Translations under genes and position numbers: made by a program
Notes under the pieces: generated by a model
Told to the model about the DNA's origin: nothing
Databases searched by the model: none
Seen by the model: only the letters and a program-made list of their open reading frames with translations
Shown: positions 9,136-19,174 of the stretch, one piece after another
Layout: each line of letters opens with the position of its first letter
Position numbering within the stretch: position 1 is the first letter of the stretch
Assembly: GCF_030064895.1 (NCBI RefSeq)
Contig: NZ_JASJEB010000048.1
Coordinates: 1-53,450, forward strand
Length of the DNA stretch: 53,450 nucleotides
Direction: 5' to 3'
DNA from: Crocosphaera sp.
GTDB lineage: Bacteria; Cyanobacteriota; Cyanobacteriia; Cyanobacteriales; Microcystaceae

Positions 9136-9348
9136 TTATGCTTCATCATAAGCTTCGATATCGAGCAAGTATAAATACGGTTCTGCGAGATCTTGACGCT
9201 GAAAAGCGACGGCCCGCAAGATATGCCAATCTTTGAGAGCTTCAAAAGGATTGGTATAATCATCTTGTTCCAGTCGTTTAGCCAGATCCGCCACATCCTG
9301 CTCTGTAAATCCAGAAACATCTTGCCCTGTCAAACTTAAGGTTGTCAT
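9136..9348 (-). CDS. Small conserved cyanobacterial protein (DUF2555-like)
   Basis: A 70-residue acidic soluble protein beginning [19 protein letters not shown] and ending [12 protein letters not shown]. It resembles the cyanobacterial DUF2555 family, for which I know no function. I chose the start at 9348 because a strong Shine-Dalgarno (AGAGGAGGT) lies about 7 nt before this ATG. The frame is open further upstream to 9537, but that extension has unlike composition and includes a hairpin. The gene sits 2 nt upstream of coaBC and is probably co-transcribed and translationally coupled. Confidence 0.8.
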   Translation of the reverse strand: MTTLSLTGQDVSGFTEQDVADLAKRLEQDDYTNPFEALKDWHILRAVAFQRQDLAEPYLYLLDIEAYDEA

Positions 9349-9540
9349 CCCGCACCTCCTCTGACGTTGGTGACGTTCCATACACTCACATTCGTAGAGT
9401 GTAGGCTTCAAGCGGAAATTATCCTTCTTGAACTTCCATCGTGGTACTCCTTCTTTCCCACTACGGCGTTTTATAGTGAGGTACACGCCCAGCCCCACTG
9501 GGAGGTATTGTAGCATTACTGGCGATTCATTCCACACTTG
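9349..9540 (-). other. Structured leader upstream of the DUF2555-like gene, possible IS end relic
   Basis: On the minus strand this stretch is more GC-rich than its surroundings. It contains TACACTC and GAGTGTA around a 9-nt loop, preceded by GAAGCC, which is the same order of elements as the TnpB right ends at 140-181 and 14415-14453. It could be an old element end used as a 5' untranslated leader, or a native regulatory leader. I cannot decide from the sequence. Confidence 0.35.
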
Positions 9541-9654
9541 TTAATTATTTTTATCTAAAACAAACTGTGGGGCTTCTCGCCGATTAAACTAATTTTCCTA
9601 CCTTTCCTATTGTACCCCCATCTTCAAAAAATTTTGTTCTTCTTTTGATTAATC

Positions 9655-10827
9655 TTAATTCTTGATGTTCTGATAAGCTGCAATCACTTGTTGTGCAATC
9701 GCAGACCAACTATACTTATCTTTGACTAATTGATAAGCATTTTCCCCCTTTTCTGCTCTTATTTTAGGGGAGAGAATAGCCTTTTCTATGGCTTGGTTTA
9801 AAGCATCAACTTCTAAAGTTGTCACCCAACCAGCGTCATAATGTTTCACATCGGGCCAAATATAAACCCCTTCAGAAATAATCACAGGAGTTCCTGTGGC
9901 CATGGCTTCAGCTACAGCAATACCAAAGTTTTCGTAATAAGAAGGCAAAATAAACATATCTGCATCTTGTAGTAAACCGAGTTTAAAATCTCCTTTAACA
10001 AAACCTGTAATAGTTGTATATTTAGCTAAAGAAGAATCATTAATTTGTTGTTTTATATTGTCCTCATAAACAGGATCTTGAGGATTGGAACCAGCTAAAA
10101 CTAAATGAAACTTAATCCCTTTCTCAATCAATTTTTCTGTTGCTTCGATTAAAAAAATTAAACCTTTTTTGGGAGCAATGCGAGACATAAATAATAATAA
10201 AGGTACATCTTGAGGAATACCTAAACTATTTCTAGTTTCACCTTTTTTCGGTAAACTATCAGGAAAATTAACACCCAAAGGAATAATTAAATCTTGGCTT
10301 TTTACTCCATAACGATAGGAAATATTTGCCTCTTCTTCCGTTGTAAAATGGATGGCGGCAGAACCAGCAATATTAGGGCGTTCCAGAAGGTTGCCATAAA
10401 TTTGCTTCAAACGTCGTTTTTTCTTCAAATCGGCTGGATCTAGGGTTCCTAATGGTCGTAGAATGTACGGTAATTTCTGATACCTAGCAATAGTTGCTGC
10501 TGCCGTTATCACAGGGGAAAATAAAGCGTGACAATGAGCAATATCATACTCTTTTGCGTGTTTATTTAACCATTGCAATAGAGGAAGAGAAAACTTATAA
10601 CGACGAAAGGGAGAACAAGGAAAATAGATAATTTTGTAGCCGTCTTGTTCAACAGGAACCCCTAAAGGTACATCTAAAGGTTCTTGTCCTGTATCTCCAT
10701 TAGAATTAGTAGTTAAAATAGTAACATCAATCCCTGCCTTAGCTAAAGCAGCAGAAAGACCCAAAACCATTTGAGAAGGGCCACCATAAATCAAAGATAT
10801 GGATGGTACAATTTGTAGAACTTTCAT
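9655..10827 (-). CDS. Glycosyltransferase family 4
   Basis: A GT-B fold retaining glycosyltransferase of 390 residues. It opens MKVLQIVPSISLIYGGPSQM, the glycine-rich acceptor-side loop. The C-terminal domain shows MSRIAPKKGL (near 214), ITGFV, and the donor-binding SYYENFGIAVAEAMATGTPV (near 298) with the E-x7-E pair. It probably transfers a sugar from a nucleotide-sugar donor to a lipid- or polysaccharide-linked acceptor; donor and acceptor cannot be inferred. It is not in the glycosyltransferase cluster at 33836-37596. The neighbours do not suggest a pathway. Confidence 0.88.
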   Translation of the reverse strand: MKVLQIVPSISLIYGGPSQMVLGLSAALAKAGIDVTILTTNSNGDTGQEPLDVPLGVPVEQDGYKIIYFPCSPFRRYKFSLPLLQWLNKHAKEYDIAHCHALFSPVITAAATIARYQKLPYILRPLGTLDPADLKKKRRLKQIYGNLLERPNIAGSAAIHFTTEEEANISYRYGVKSQDLIIPLGVNFPDSLPKKGETRNSLGIPQDVPLLLFMSRIAPKKGLIFLIEATEKLIEKGIKFHLVLAGSNPQDPVYEDNIKQQINDSSLAKYTTITGFVKGDFKLGLLQDADMFILPSYYENFGIAVAEAMATGTPVIISEGVYIWPDVKHYDAGWVTTLEVDALNQAIEKAILSPKIRAEKGENAYQLVKDKYSWSAIAQQVIAAYQNIKN

Positions 10828-10878
10828 GAGTTATATCTTGATAATGAACCGATTTTAACAGACTTATTAGAATTCGTC

Positions 10879-12465
10879 TTAATTATTATTTATTAATAGA
10901 TTTGAACAAATTGGTTTTCGACATTTGTTTCGTCTAAAGGGAAATCTAACTTTACGAATAAACATGGGATGTACATAAACATATTCATCTGCACCAACAC
11001 TCATTTCATAATCTTCATTAGGTTCAAAGATTGCGACACAGTATTTTGGGTGGTTTAAATTGTCAACATCTCTTTTCCCGACAATCCCTAGTTCACATAA
11101 CATTCTCAAAAAAGTTCTAAAATCCCTATATCTATCATATTGAGTTTGTTCATTACTCTTGACGCTAGAGGCAATTTGATTGTGAAGTTTTTTAAGTTCA
11201 TCTATCTTAAATCCCATTGTCAACTCTTTTAAATATTCATCACAAAAATATTCAGCATTCGGATAAATGTCTTTAAATGCAGTGAAAACTTCAATACTTA
11301 AGTTTTTCTCTTCTTCTTCAATGCTCTTGCCAATTGTTTTTTCGGTCGAATTTGGACTTTTAAAAAAATCTTGAGCATCACTCGAAATTTTGTTACAAAT
11401 TCTAATAGCTTGTCTCGGAGACATTTGTGTATGTCTGAGAACATATATAATAGAAGACTCATCAACGTTAAAAACTTTGTTGGTAACGGTTTCTGGAAAA
11501 TATTTTTTCCAGAAATTATAAGAATAACTATAATCATTAAAGATATCTAATGTTTGAATGTTAAGTTGATTATTACAATAAAGAAAAAAAGCTAGTCTTT
11601 TACATAACATTACTAACAATTCTTCTTTTGTCCAACGTAAAAAAGTGATAGAACCACTAATTTTTCCCCAATTTACTGCATATTTTTTAAGATTAGAATA
11701 ATACTCTGATGGAAAAAAACACTTAACGGTAAAAGGACCTTGATTATCAAATGCAACCGTTGCTAATAAAATAGCTGAAAATATTTTTTTTAGATTTTCA
11801 CTTTCAAATTCATATTCTTCGATGTTGTCAATAAGAATAATAACCCTCTTGTTTTTCAAAGTTTGTTTTGCTTCATCTTTTGCTTTCTCAAACTTTTCGT
11901 TATCTTCAACTGTAAATTGTACAAAAATATTTGCTATTATGCCTTGAACCCAAGATTTTGATGCTTGATTTTTTTCAGCCCAATTAATTATTCCAAACCA
12001 TATTTTTTCAATTATCTTTTTTCCTCTTCTTAAAAAAATATTTATAGCTTCATACTCATCATCTTTTGATATTTCTTGAAAAATTAAATTCCAAAAAAAG
12101 TTTTCACATTCACGCTTATAGGTTTCTACTGGGATATCATCAGAAACGTTCCTTATTTTATTTTTTATCCATCTAACTAATTCATCTTTTTGACAGATAA
12201 TTTTAAAGTCATAATTACTAAAAATTTTAATGAATTTCACTAAAGCAGTTTTACCGCTCCCCCGTCTTCCTATAATAATCTTATATTTAGGTTCTATGGC
12301 TTTCTGAAAAGATTTACAATCGGAACAAACATACTTAAATGAACCTTCAGCGAAATTATCATTAGTTCTACCAGTTCCAAATGGTTCTTGCCATTTTTCA
12401 ACAAATGCCTTGCGAATATCATCAGGAATATCTTGTAAAGATTCTGGAAAATTATATAAAGTCAT
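10879..12465 (-). CDS. Stand-alone P-loop ATPase (Sll1717-like)
   Basis: A 528-residue protein with Walker A GRRGSGKTALVKF (near residue 67) and Walker B VIILIDNIEEYE (near 208). A helical region (about 325-420) and a C-terminal winged-helix-like part (about 430-510) follow. It resembles cyanobacterial STAND/KAP-like P-loop ATPases of the Sll1717 type, for which I know no settled function. There is a cysteine pair CSDCK before Walker A and another CRKPIC near the C-terminus. The gene is markedly AT-rich with many lysines, stands alone between housekeeping genes, and is preceded by an 18-bp tandem duplication, all consistent with acquisition. Confidence 0.7.
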   Translation of the reverse strand: MTLYNFPESLQDIPDDIRKAFVEKWQEPFGTGRTNDNFAEGSFKYVCSDCKSFQKAIEPKYKIIIGRRGSGKTALVKFIKIFSNYDFKIICQKDELVRWIKNKIRNVSDDIPVETYKRECENFFWNLIFQEISKDDEYEAINIFLRRGKKIIEKIWFGIINWAEKNQASKSWVQGIIANIFVQFTVEDNEKFEKAKDEAKQTLKNKRVIILIDNIEEYEFESENLKKIFSAILLATVAFDNQGPFTVKCFFPSEYYSNLKKYAVNWGKISGSITFLRWTKEELLVMLCKRLAFFLYCNNQLNIQTLDIFNDYSYSYNFWKKYFPETVTNKVFNVDESSIIYVLRHTQMSPRQAIRICNKISSDAQDFFKSPNSTEKTIGKSIEEEEKNLSIEVFTAFKDIYPNAEYFCDEYLKELTMGFKIDELKKLHNQIASSVKSNEQTQYDRYRDFRTFLRMLCELGIVGKRDVDNLNHPKYCVAIFEPNEDYEMSVGADEYVYVHPMFIRKVRFPFRRNKCRKPICSNLLINNN

Positions 12466-12491
12466 AAGAGTGAAAAAGCTTATAGTCTACG

Positions 12492-12527
12492 TATTATATA
12501 TAACAAGCCTATTATATATAACAAGCC
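12492..12527. repeat. 18-bp tandem duplication
   Basis: TATTATATATAACAAGCC occurs twice in direct succession (12492-12509 and 12510-12527), 26 bp upstream of the ATPase start codon. Each copy contains a TATATA-like box, so it may duplicate promoter sequence. Confidence 0.85.
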
Positions 12528-12609
12528 TAAAAAAGTAGTCAAAAACTTGAATCATAATTTTTATAAATAAATTATGTCAGGGGATTACAAAAAAATTAGA
12601 ACATGGCAT

Positions 12610-12637
12610 TTGCTGTCATTTAATGCTTTGGCATAAT
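12610..12637 (+). promoter_or_regulatory. Possible pyrH promoter
   Basis: TTGCTG (12610-12615) and CATAAT (12632-12637) are separated by 16 bp, about 100 bp ahead of the pyrH start. The match to the sigma-70 consensus is moderate and no start-site evidence is available. Confidence 0.35.
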
Positions 12638-12713
12638 CTTTAAACTAGCAAAGTTAACGACAGGTTTGACAAAAAGGACAAGATACCTGATGCTTATTAC
12701 CCAGATACAATAG

Positions 12714-13998
<1,285 letters not shown>

Positions 13999-13999
13999 C

Positions 14000-14453
14000 C
14001 TAATGTCGGGCAGAATTCCCTTATCCACGCTTAGGTTAGGGATGAATGACCGACCAATAAACAAACTGCGAAGCATCCATATTCTAGAATCTTATGTTAC
14101 AATTACTTGTGGTTGCGACCCACCCGAACGTTGGAATTACAGACAGCCTAACATCAAAGCAAAGTAGTAATACTTTCGGCGCAGAAACACTGTCAGATCG
14201 GGGAAAGAAATTACTGAAGAATAAAAAAGTAGGCAGCAAGAGCGTAAGACCAAACAGTGATTTGTCGAAGAAGAAATAACTCTTGCGGAAGGCGAGAGTC
14301 TGCCTGTGGAGGCTGTGTTAGACCAAAATAAGACTTGTCTTATTGAGGCAACGGCCAATGAGACGGGAAACCTCGGAGAAGAATAAAACCGTCCTTGAGT
14401 TGAGTTGTGGTTGGGAAGCCCCAACTTCAGCGAAGCAAGTTGGGGTACTTCAC
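14000..14453 (+). mobile_element. TnpB-type (IS200/IS605) 3' relic between frr and priA
   Basis: This 450-bp stretch has no credible gene but ends with the same layout as the TnpB end at 144-181. GAAGCC precedes CCCCAACTT (14419-14427), which pairs with AAGTTGGGG (14437-14445), and TACTTCAC follows. The stretch before it has broken plus-strand frames, as expected of a decayed TnpB tail and guide-RNA scaffold. The terminal TTCAC overlaps the priA stop codon (minus-strand TGA at 14450-14452). The element type is inferred by comparison within the window. Confidence 0.6.
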
Positions 14454-16978
14454 TTAATATGTAAGGGATCAATATCAATTTTTAAACTAACAGTATTAGG
14501 ACATAATTTATGCCAATTTTTCATATCAGGAATAATTACTCTAGCTTCGGGTAAAAATTTTAATAAAATTTGCCAGCGATAACGTTTTGCTATCTTCATA
14601 ATACCAGCCGGTGCAGGTCCCAATATTTCACAATCTAAGCCTATAGTTTCATGAAAATGATCCCCTAATTTTTCCGCTGTATTTTCTACTTCTATAGCAT
14701 CTAATCCACTTAATTGTACTAAAATCAAACGTCCATAAGGTGGAAAATCTAACTCTTCTCTTCGGGGTAATTCTTCATCAATAAAACGATGATAATTGTG
14801 GTTTTTCACTGCTTGAATAACAGAATTTTCGGGGGAATAAGTTTGTATAATAACCTGTCCAGGTTCGTCCCCTCTTCCTGCCCTTCCTGCTACCTGTGTT
14901 AAGGTTTGAAAAGCCCTTTCTGCTGCCCGATAATCTGATAAATATAATAACCCATCGGCAGAGACAACACCTACTAAGGTAACTCGGGCTAAATCTAAGC
15001 CTTTGGTTAGCATTTGTGTCCCCACTAAAAGATCAGCCTCACCCCGTGAAAATTGCTCTAATAAGCGACGATGAGAACCTTTATTACGGGTGGTATCACT
15101 ATCGAATCTTAAGGACTTTAATTCGGGAAATTCGTTTTCTAATGCTTGGGTAACTTTTTGTGTTCCACTACCAAAAAATTTGAAATAAGGTGAGTTACAC
15201 TCAGGACATTTTGGGGGTTGAATTTGGGTATAGTTGCAATAATGACACCTTAATAATTGTGTCGCTCCTTCGTGGGTATAATGATAGGATAAAGATACAT
15301 CACAATCAGGACATTCCATTACATAACCACAACTACGACAAGATACAAAAGTGCTGTGTCCCCGACGATTAACAAATAAGATTCCCTGTTGATTTTTATC
15401 TTTTAAACTTTTCAGTGCTTCTTGTAAAGTACGACTAAAAATAGATCGATTTCCTTGTTTTAATTCCTCTCTCATATCAACAATTTTTACAGGAGGTAAA
15501 GGACGCTCTCCTATCCTTTCAGATAATGATAAATAGTGAGAATTATCAGAAGAAAATTGAGAATGATTAACAGATATCCAGGTTTCTAAAGACGGCGTAG
15601 CTGAACCCAAAATAACTGGACAATTTTCTAATTCTCCTCGCCATTTAGCAACTGTTCGTGCATGATAATTTGGGGATAGTTGGGTTTGTTTGAAACTAGA
15701 ATCATGTTCTTCATCTAAAATAATTAAACCTAAATTGGGTAAAGGAGCAAAAATTGCGGATCTAGTACCAATAATAACTTGAGGTTCTCCAGGTAACATT
15801 TGTCGCCAAGTATCATATCTTTCTCCTTTTGATAAACTACTATGATAGACATAAACCTTATCTCCAAATCTTGCCCTAAATCTATCTGTTAATTGAGGGG
15901 TTAATCCAATTTCAGGAACTAAAATTAAAGCGGATTTTCCCTGTTTTAATAAAGGATAAATAGCTTGCAAATAAACTTCAGTTTTCCCAGATCCAGTGAC
16001 TCCGTGTAACAAAATTTCACTATAATTTTCTAGATTATCAATAACTTTTAATGCTTCTTTTTGTTCCAAGGTTAACATTTTATTTTTATCCCTATCTTTT
16101 TCTGAATCTTGTAATAATCTTAATTTCTCTCGATACTCAATAGTGACGCATTGTTTATCCGCTAATGCTTTAACAACTGAATCACTTTTTGTTTCCAACA
16201 AAGCCAATAAATCAGTGAGCCATAATTCTCCTCCTTTCCGTCGTAAAACTTGTAAAAACTCTAATTGTTTCTTGGTTAAATTAGGAGGAAACTGCTCAAT
16301 AATTAAGGTTACAATCTTTTGTTTTTTAATTTGAGTTTTTCTAGTAGTTTCTAAATAACTTTTAATCCATCCCCTTTGAGTTAATTCTCGAATTCCTTGA
16401 CGCGAACTTTTCACTTTACGCTGTATGTATTTAACACTATAATCTCCGTCTTTTTGTTGCTTTAATAAGCTTAAAATTTTTGCAGCAGCAGTACGACAAA
16501 ATGTCTCTGCACCAGGAGGAATATTATCTTTTTCTAGACGAATTCTCCGTTGAGATTTGGTTAATAATCCTGGAGGTAGGGCTGTTTTAATTACTGTTAT
16601 TAGGTTAGTACAATAATAGCTAGAAACTTTTTCTAATAGTGTAAAATAAGTTCTTGTAAAAAATCCAGATGCAATCACATCATAAATATTTTTCACTTGA
16701 TTATAATCAATATGGTCTGGAAGAGAATCAGTATATCTAATCACAACTCCTCCCAAAATTTGTGTACCAAAAGGAACACTAACAATATCTCCAGGTGTTA
16801 CTTTTAAATCAGAGGGAATACTATAAGTATATAAATTATATAATTTGTCTTCCTTCCCATCTGATTCTTGTATGTTTGGACAATCAACCAAAACTTCAAT
16901 CCATTGAGGGGAAGAAGGTTCTACAATATATAAGGATCTTGGTTCGGCTACTAACAAACTTCCAGAAGACATAGACAT
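14450..16978 (-). CDS. priA: Primosomal protein N' (replication restart helicase)
   Basis: A superfamily 2 helicase that reloads the replisome at stalled forks. In the 842 residues I see the N-terminal DNA-binding domain (about 20-130), Walker A GVTGSGKTEVYLQ (near 322), DEEH box, the zinc-binding insert with paired cysteines (CRSCGY, CPDC, CHYC, CPEC, about 550-595), and the helicase motif QVAGRAGRG (near 695). Cyanobacterial PriA commonly has this length. The stop codon lies within the end of a TnpB-type relic, so the last codons may have been altered by that insertion. Confidence 0.95.
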   Translation of the reverse strand: MSMSSGSLLVAEPRSLYIVEPSSPQWIEVLVDCPNIQESDGKEDKLYNLYTYSIPSDLKVTPGDIVSVPFGTQILGGVVIRYTDSLPDHIDYNQVKNIYDVIASGFFTRTYFTLLEKVSSYYCTNLITVIKTALPPGLLTKSQRRIRLEKDNIPPGAETFCRTAAAKILSLLKQQKDGDYSVKYIQRKVKSSRQGIRELTQRGWIKSYLETTRKTQIKKQKIVTLIIEQFPPNLTKKQLEFLQVLRRKGGELWLTDLLALLETKSDSVVKALADKQCVTIEYREKLRLLQDSEKDRDKNKMLTLEQKEALKVIDNLENYSEILLHGVTGSGKTEVYLQAIYPLLKQGKSALILVPEIGLTPQLTDRFRARFGDKVYVYHSSLSKGERYDTWRQMLPGEPQVIIGTRSAIFAPLPNLGLIILDEEHDSSFKQTQLSPNYHARTVAKWRGELENCPVILGSATPSLETWISVNHSQFSSDNSHYLSLSERIGERPLPPVKIVDMREELKQGNRSIFSRTLQEALKSLKDKNQQGILFVNRRGHSTFVSCRSCGYVMECPDCDVSLSYHYTHEGATQLLRCHYCNYTQIQPPKCPECNSPYFKFFGSGTQKVTQALENEFPELKSLRFDSDTTRNKGSHRRLLEQFSRGEADLLVGTQMLTKGLDLARVTLVGVVSADGLLYLSDYRAAERAFQTLTQVAGRAGRGDEPGQVIIQTYSPENSVIQAVKNHNYHRFIDEELPRREELDFPPYGRLILVQLSGLDAIEVENTAEKLGDHFHETIGLDCEILGPAPAGIMKIAKRYRWQILLKFLPEARVIIPDMKNWHKLCPNTVSLKIDIDPLHIK

Positions 16979-17180
16979 ATACTTTGCAACGTTCTATTAC
17001 ATCGACTACCATTAAACTTAACACGGAATTATAATAAGGGTGATCAACCTTAATCTTTGATTGATATAAGTTTAAAGATTGTCAGCGATCGCCTTTGGTT
17101 TCCAGACATGGATAACTTAAGAGTCTAATTGATATAATTGTAGTAGGATTTATTTGATACTATAACTGTCAGAAAAAATT

Positions 17181-17930
17181 ATGAATAAACCTCAACAAGA
17201 ATCTTCTATTGACGACTTAATTAACAAAATTAAACATCAACACACTAATAACAAGAAAGAATCAATGGATAAATCTAATCATCAACTGAACTCAACCGAT
17301 AATCTACTTGAACAGTTTAAGTCCAACTTAAAACAACATAAAGAAAAAAATAAACAAGACACCTTAAATCAAAATGTACCAAAAGTAAATAAAAAATTAG
17401 AGCAATTTAAGTTTCATTTTGAACAGCAAAATAACAAAAAGACACAACATAATATTAGTAAAGATAAACCAGAAATTAACAATGATTTGAACTATTTAAA
17501 GTCCCAGTTTAAACAGCAAAACAATAAAAGAAAGGAACATAACATTACTCAAAATAAACCAGAAATAAAAGAAAATTTAGAGCAGTTCAAGTCTAGATTT
17601 CAAAAAGAAAAAGAGAAGCGACAGCAGCATAATGTTAGTCAAAACAGACCAAAAGTTAACGAAAATTTACATCAATTCAAACAGCAATTTGAACAGAAAC
17701 AAGAAGAACAAAGAGAAACTATAACTCATCAAAATCAGGAAGAAATACGCTATACTGAACAAAGAAAGCAACAACAGCAAAAATTGTTGATTCGTAAAGC
17801 CAAACAATGGCTAGAGAATTTGGACGAATACTCTGATGAAGGACTATGGTTTGAATCATTCTCCCGTGGTTATTCCTCTCGGTTAGACGCTGCTATAGAG
17901 TATTTAGCTGTTCTTAATGCTTCCTCTTAG
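17181..17930 (+). CDS. Slr1339-like salt-stress family protein with 30-residue repeats
   Basis: A 249-residue, very hydrophilic Gln/Lys/Asn-rich protein. Residues about 41-190 hold five copies of a 30-residue unit with consensus LEQFKSxFxQxxxKxxQHNxSQxxPxxxxN, predicted helical; the DNA shows the same 90-bp period. The conserved C-terminal block KAKQWLENLDEYSDEGLWFE and RLDAAIEYL matches the cyanobacterial family called Slr1339, linked in Synechocystis to salt stress. The gene lies 37 bp before the first terD start and probably heads the terD operon. The biochemical role is unknown. Confidence 0.75.
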   Translation: MNKPQQESSIDDLINKIKHQHTNNKKESMDKSNHQLNSTDNLLEQFKSNLKQHKEKNKQDTLNQNVPKVNKKLEQFKFHFEQQNNKKTQHNISKDKPEINNDLNYLKSQFKQQNNKRKEHNITQNKPEIKENLEQFKSRFQKEKEKRQQHNVSQNRPKVNENLHQFKQQFEQKQEEQRETITHQNQEEIRYTEQRKQQQQKLLIRKAKQWLENLDEYSDEGLWFESFSRGYSSRLDAAIEYLAVLNASS

Positions 17931-17967
17931 TCAAGTTTCAATTACTATCAGAAATTCACTAATTATT

Positions 17968-18546
17968 ATGGCAATTTCACTCAGTAAAGGTCAAAGAATT
18001 TCCTTAGAAAAAGCAAGTCCTGGATTAAAAGCAGCCTTCGTTGGCTTAGGATGGGACGTTAAAAAAGTCGATACAGGAACAGATTTTGATATCGATTGTT
18101 CTGTTTTCTTATTAGGAGAAAATGAAAAATTACTGTCTGATAACCATCTCATCTTTTATAATAACCTAAAAAGTCCCGATCCCGATCATTCCATCGAACA
18201 CATGGGAGATAATTTAACAGGGGAAGGAGAAGGAGACGACGAAGTTGTTTTAGTCAACTTTACCAAGATTCCTAACGAAGTAAAAAAATTAGTTTTTGTT
18301 GTCACCATCCACGAAGCAGACAGAAGAAGTCAAAACTTTGGACAAATTGATAATGCTTTTGTCAGATTAGTTGATGTGCAAACCAAGGAAGAAATTTTAC
18401 GTTATGATTTAACAGAAGACTATTCAATAGAAACCGCCTTAATTACCGCAGAAATCTACAACAAAGACGGGGAATGGCGCATGACTGCTGTAGGTTCCGG
18501 ATATCAAGGAGGTTTACAAGCCATTCTTAACCGCTATTCTAACTAA
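17968..18546 (+). CDS. terD: TerD family calcium-binding stress protein, copy 1
   Basis: A TerD-domain protein of 192 residues. The family binds calcium and is linked to tellurite and general stress resistance in bacteria. The sequence shows the start MAISLSKGQRISLEKASPGL, the acidic DFDIDCSVFLLGENEKL segment, GDNLTGEGEGDDE and the C-terminal block GEWRMTAVGSGYQGGL. The frame is open 17 codons further upstream, overlapping the preceding gene, but the family start is at 17968. It is nearly identical in layout to the next gene, pointing to a tandem duplication. Confidence 0.93.
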   Translation: MAISLSKGQRISLEKASPGLKAAFVGLGWDVKKVDTGTDFDIDCSVFLLGENEKLLSDNHLIFYNNLKSPDPDHSIEHMGDNLTGEGEGDDEVVLVNFTKIPNEVKKLVFVVTIHEADRRSQNFGQIDNAFVRLVDVQTKEEILRYDLTEDYSIETALITAEIYNKDGEWRMTAVGSGYQGGLQAILNRYSN

Positions 18547-18586
18547 AATTGTCACCAAGAAAGTAACAAAAAATCAAGAAAAAGTT

Positions 18587-19165
18587 ATGGGAATTTCACT
18601 CAGTAAAGGTCAAAGAATTTCACTGGAAAAAGCAAGTCCCGGGTTAAAAGCTGCCTTTGTTGGATTAGGATGGGATGTCAAAAAAGTCAATACTGGTAAT
18701 GACTACGACCTCGATGTTTCTGTCTTTTTACTAGGAGAAAACGAAAAGTTAATTTCTGACAATCATCTCGTATTTTATAACAACTTGAAAAGTCCTGATG
18801 CAGATCATTCTGTGGAACATATGGGAGATAATTTAACAGGGGAAGGAGAAGGAGACGACGAAGTTGTTCTAGTTAACTTTACCAAGATTCCTGATGATAT
18901 TAAAAAATTAGTTTTTGTTGTCACTATTCATGAAGCAGATAAAAGAAGTCAAAACTTTGGACAGATTGATAATGCTTTTGTGAGATTAGTTGATGTACAA
19001 ACAAAAAATGAAGTTTTACGCTACGATTTAAGTGAACAATATTCCATAGAAACTGCCTTAATTGTTGCAGAAATCTACAAAAAAGATGGAGAATGGCGCA
19101 TGAGTGCTGTAGGTTCTGGTTACCAAGGGGGGTTACAAGCTATCCTCAATCGTTACTACAACTAG
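18587..19165 (+). CDS. terD: TerD family calcium-binding stress protein, copy 2
   Basis: 192 residues that align end to end and without gaps with the previous gene, differing at scattered positions (for example DYDLDVSVFLLG for DFDIDCSVFLLG). It therefore looks like a tandem duplicate. The calcium-site acidic residues and the GDNLTGEGEGDDE loop are kept. It follows its neighbour by 40 bp and precedes the third copy by 9 bp, so all three are likely co-transcribed. Confidence 0.94.
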   Translation: MGISLSKGQRISLEKASPGLKAAFVGLGWDVKKVNTGNDYDLDVSVFLLGENEKLISDNHLVFYNNLKSPDADHSVEHMGDNLTGEGEGDDEVVLVNFTKIPDDIKKLVFVVTIHEADKRSQNFGQIDNAFVRLVDVQTKNEVLRYDLSEQYSIETALIVAEIYKKDGEWRMSAVGSGYQGGLQAILNRYYN

Positions 19166-19174
19166 GAGAAAATA

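Noticed and set aside
9349-9537. N-terminal extension of the DUF2555-like protein
   Set aside because: A strong Shine-Dalgarno precedes the internal ATG at 9348, and the extension covers a hairpin and differs in composition.
14137-14478. Minus-strand frame of 113 codons between frr and priA
   Set aside because: It lies across the TnpB relic and the priA 3' end and reads as low-complexity Ser/Leu text; a plus-strand frame at 14094-14279 was rejected for the same reason.
17917-17967. Upstream start of the first terD gene overlapping the preceding gene
   Set aside because: The TerD family begins at MAISLSKGQR (17968) as in the second copy; the 17 extra residues do not occur there.
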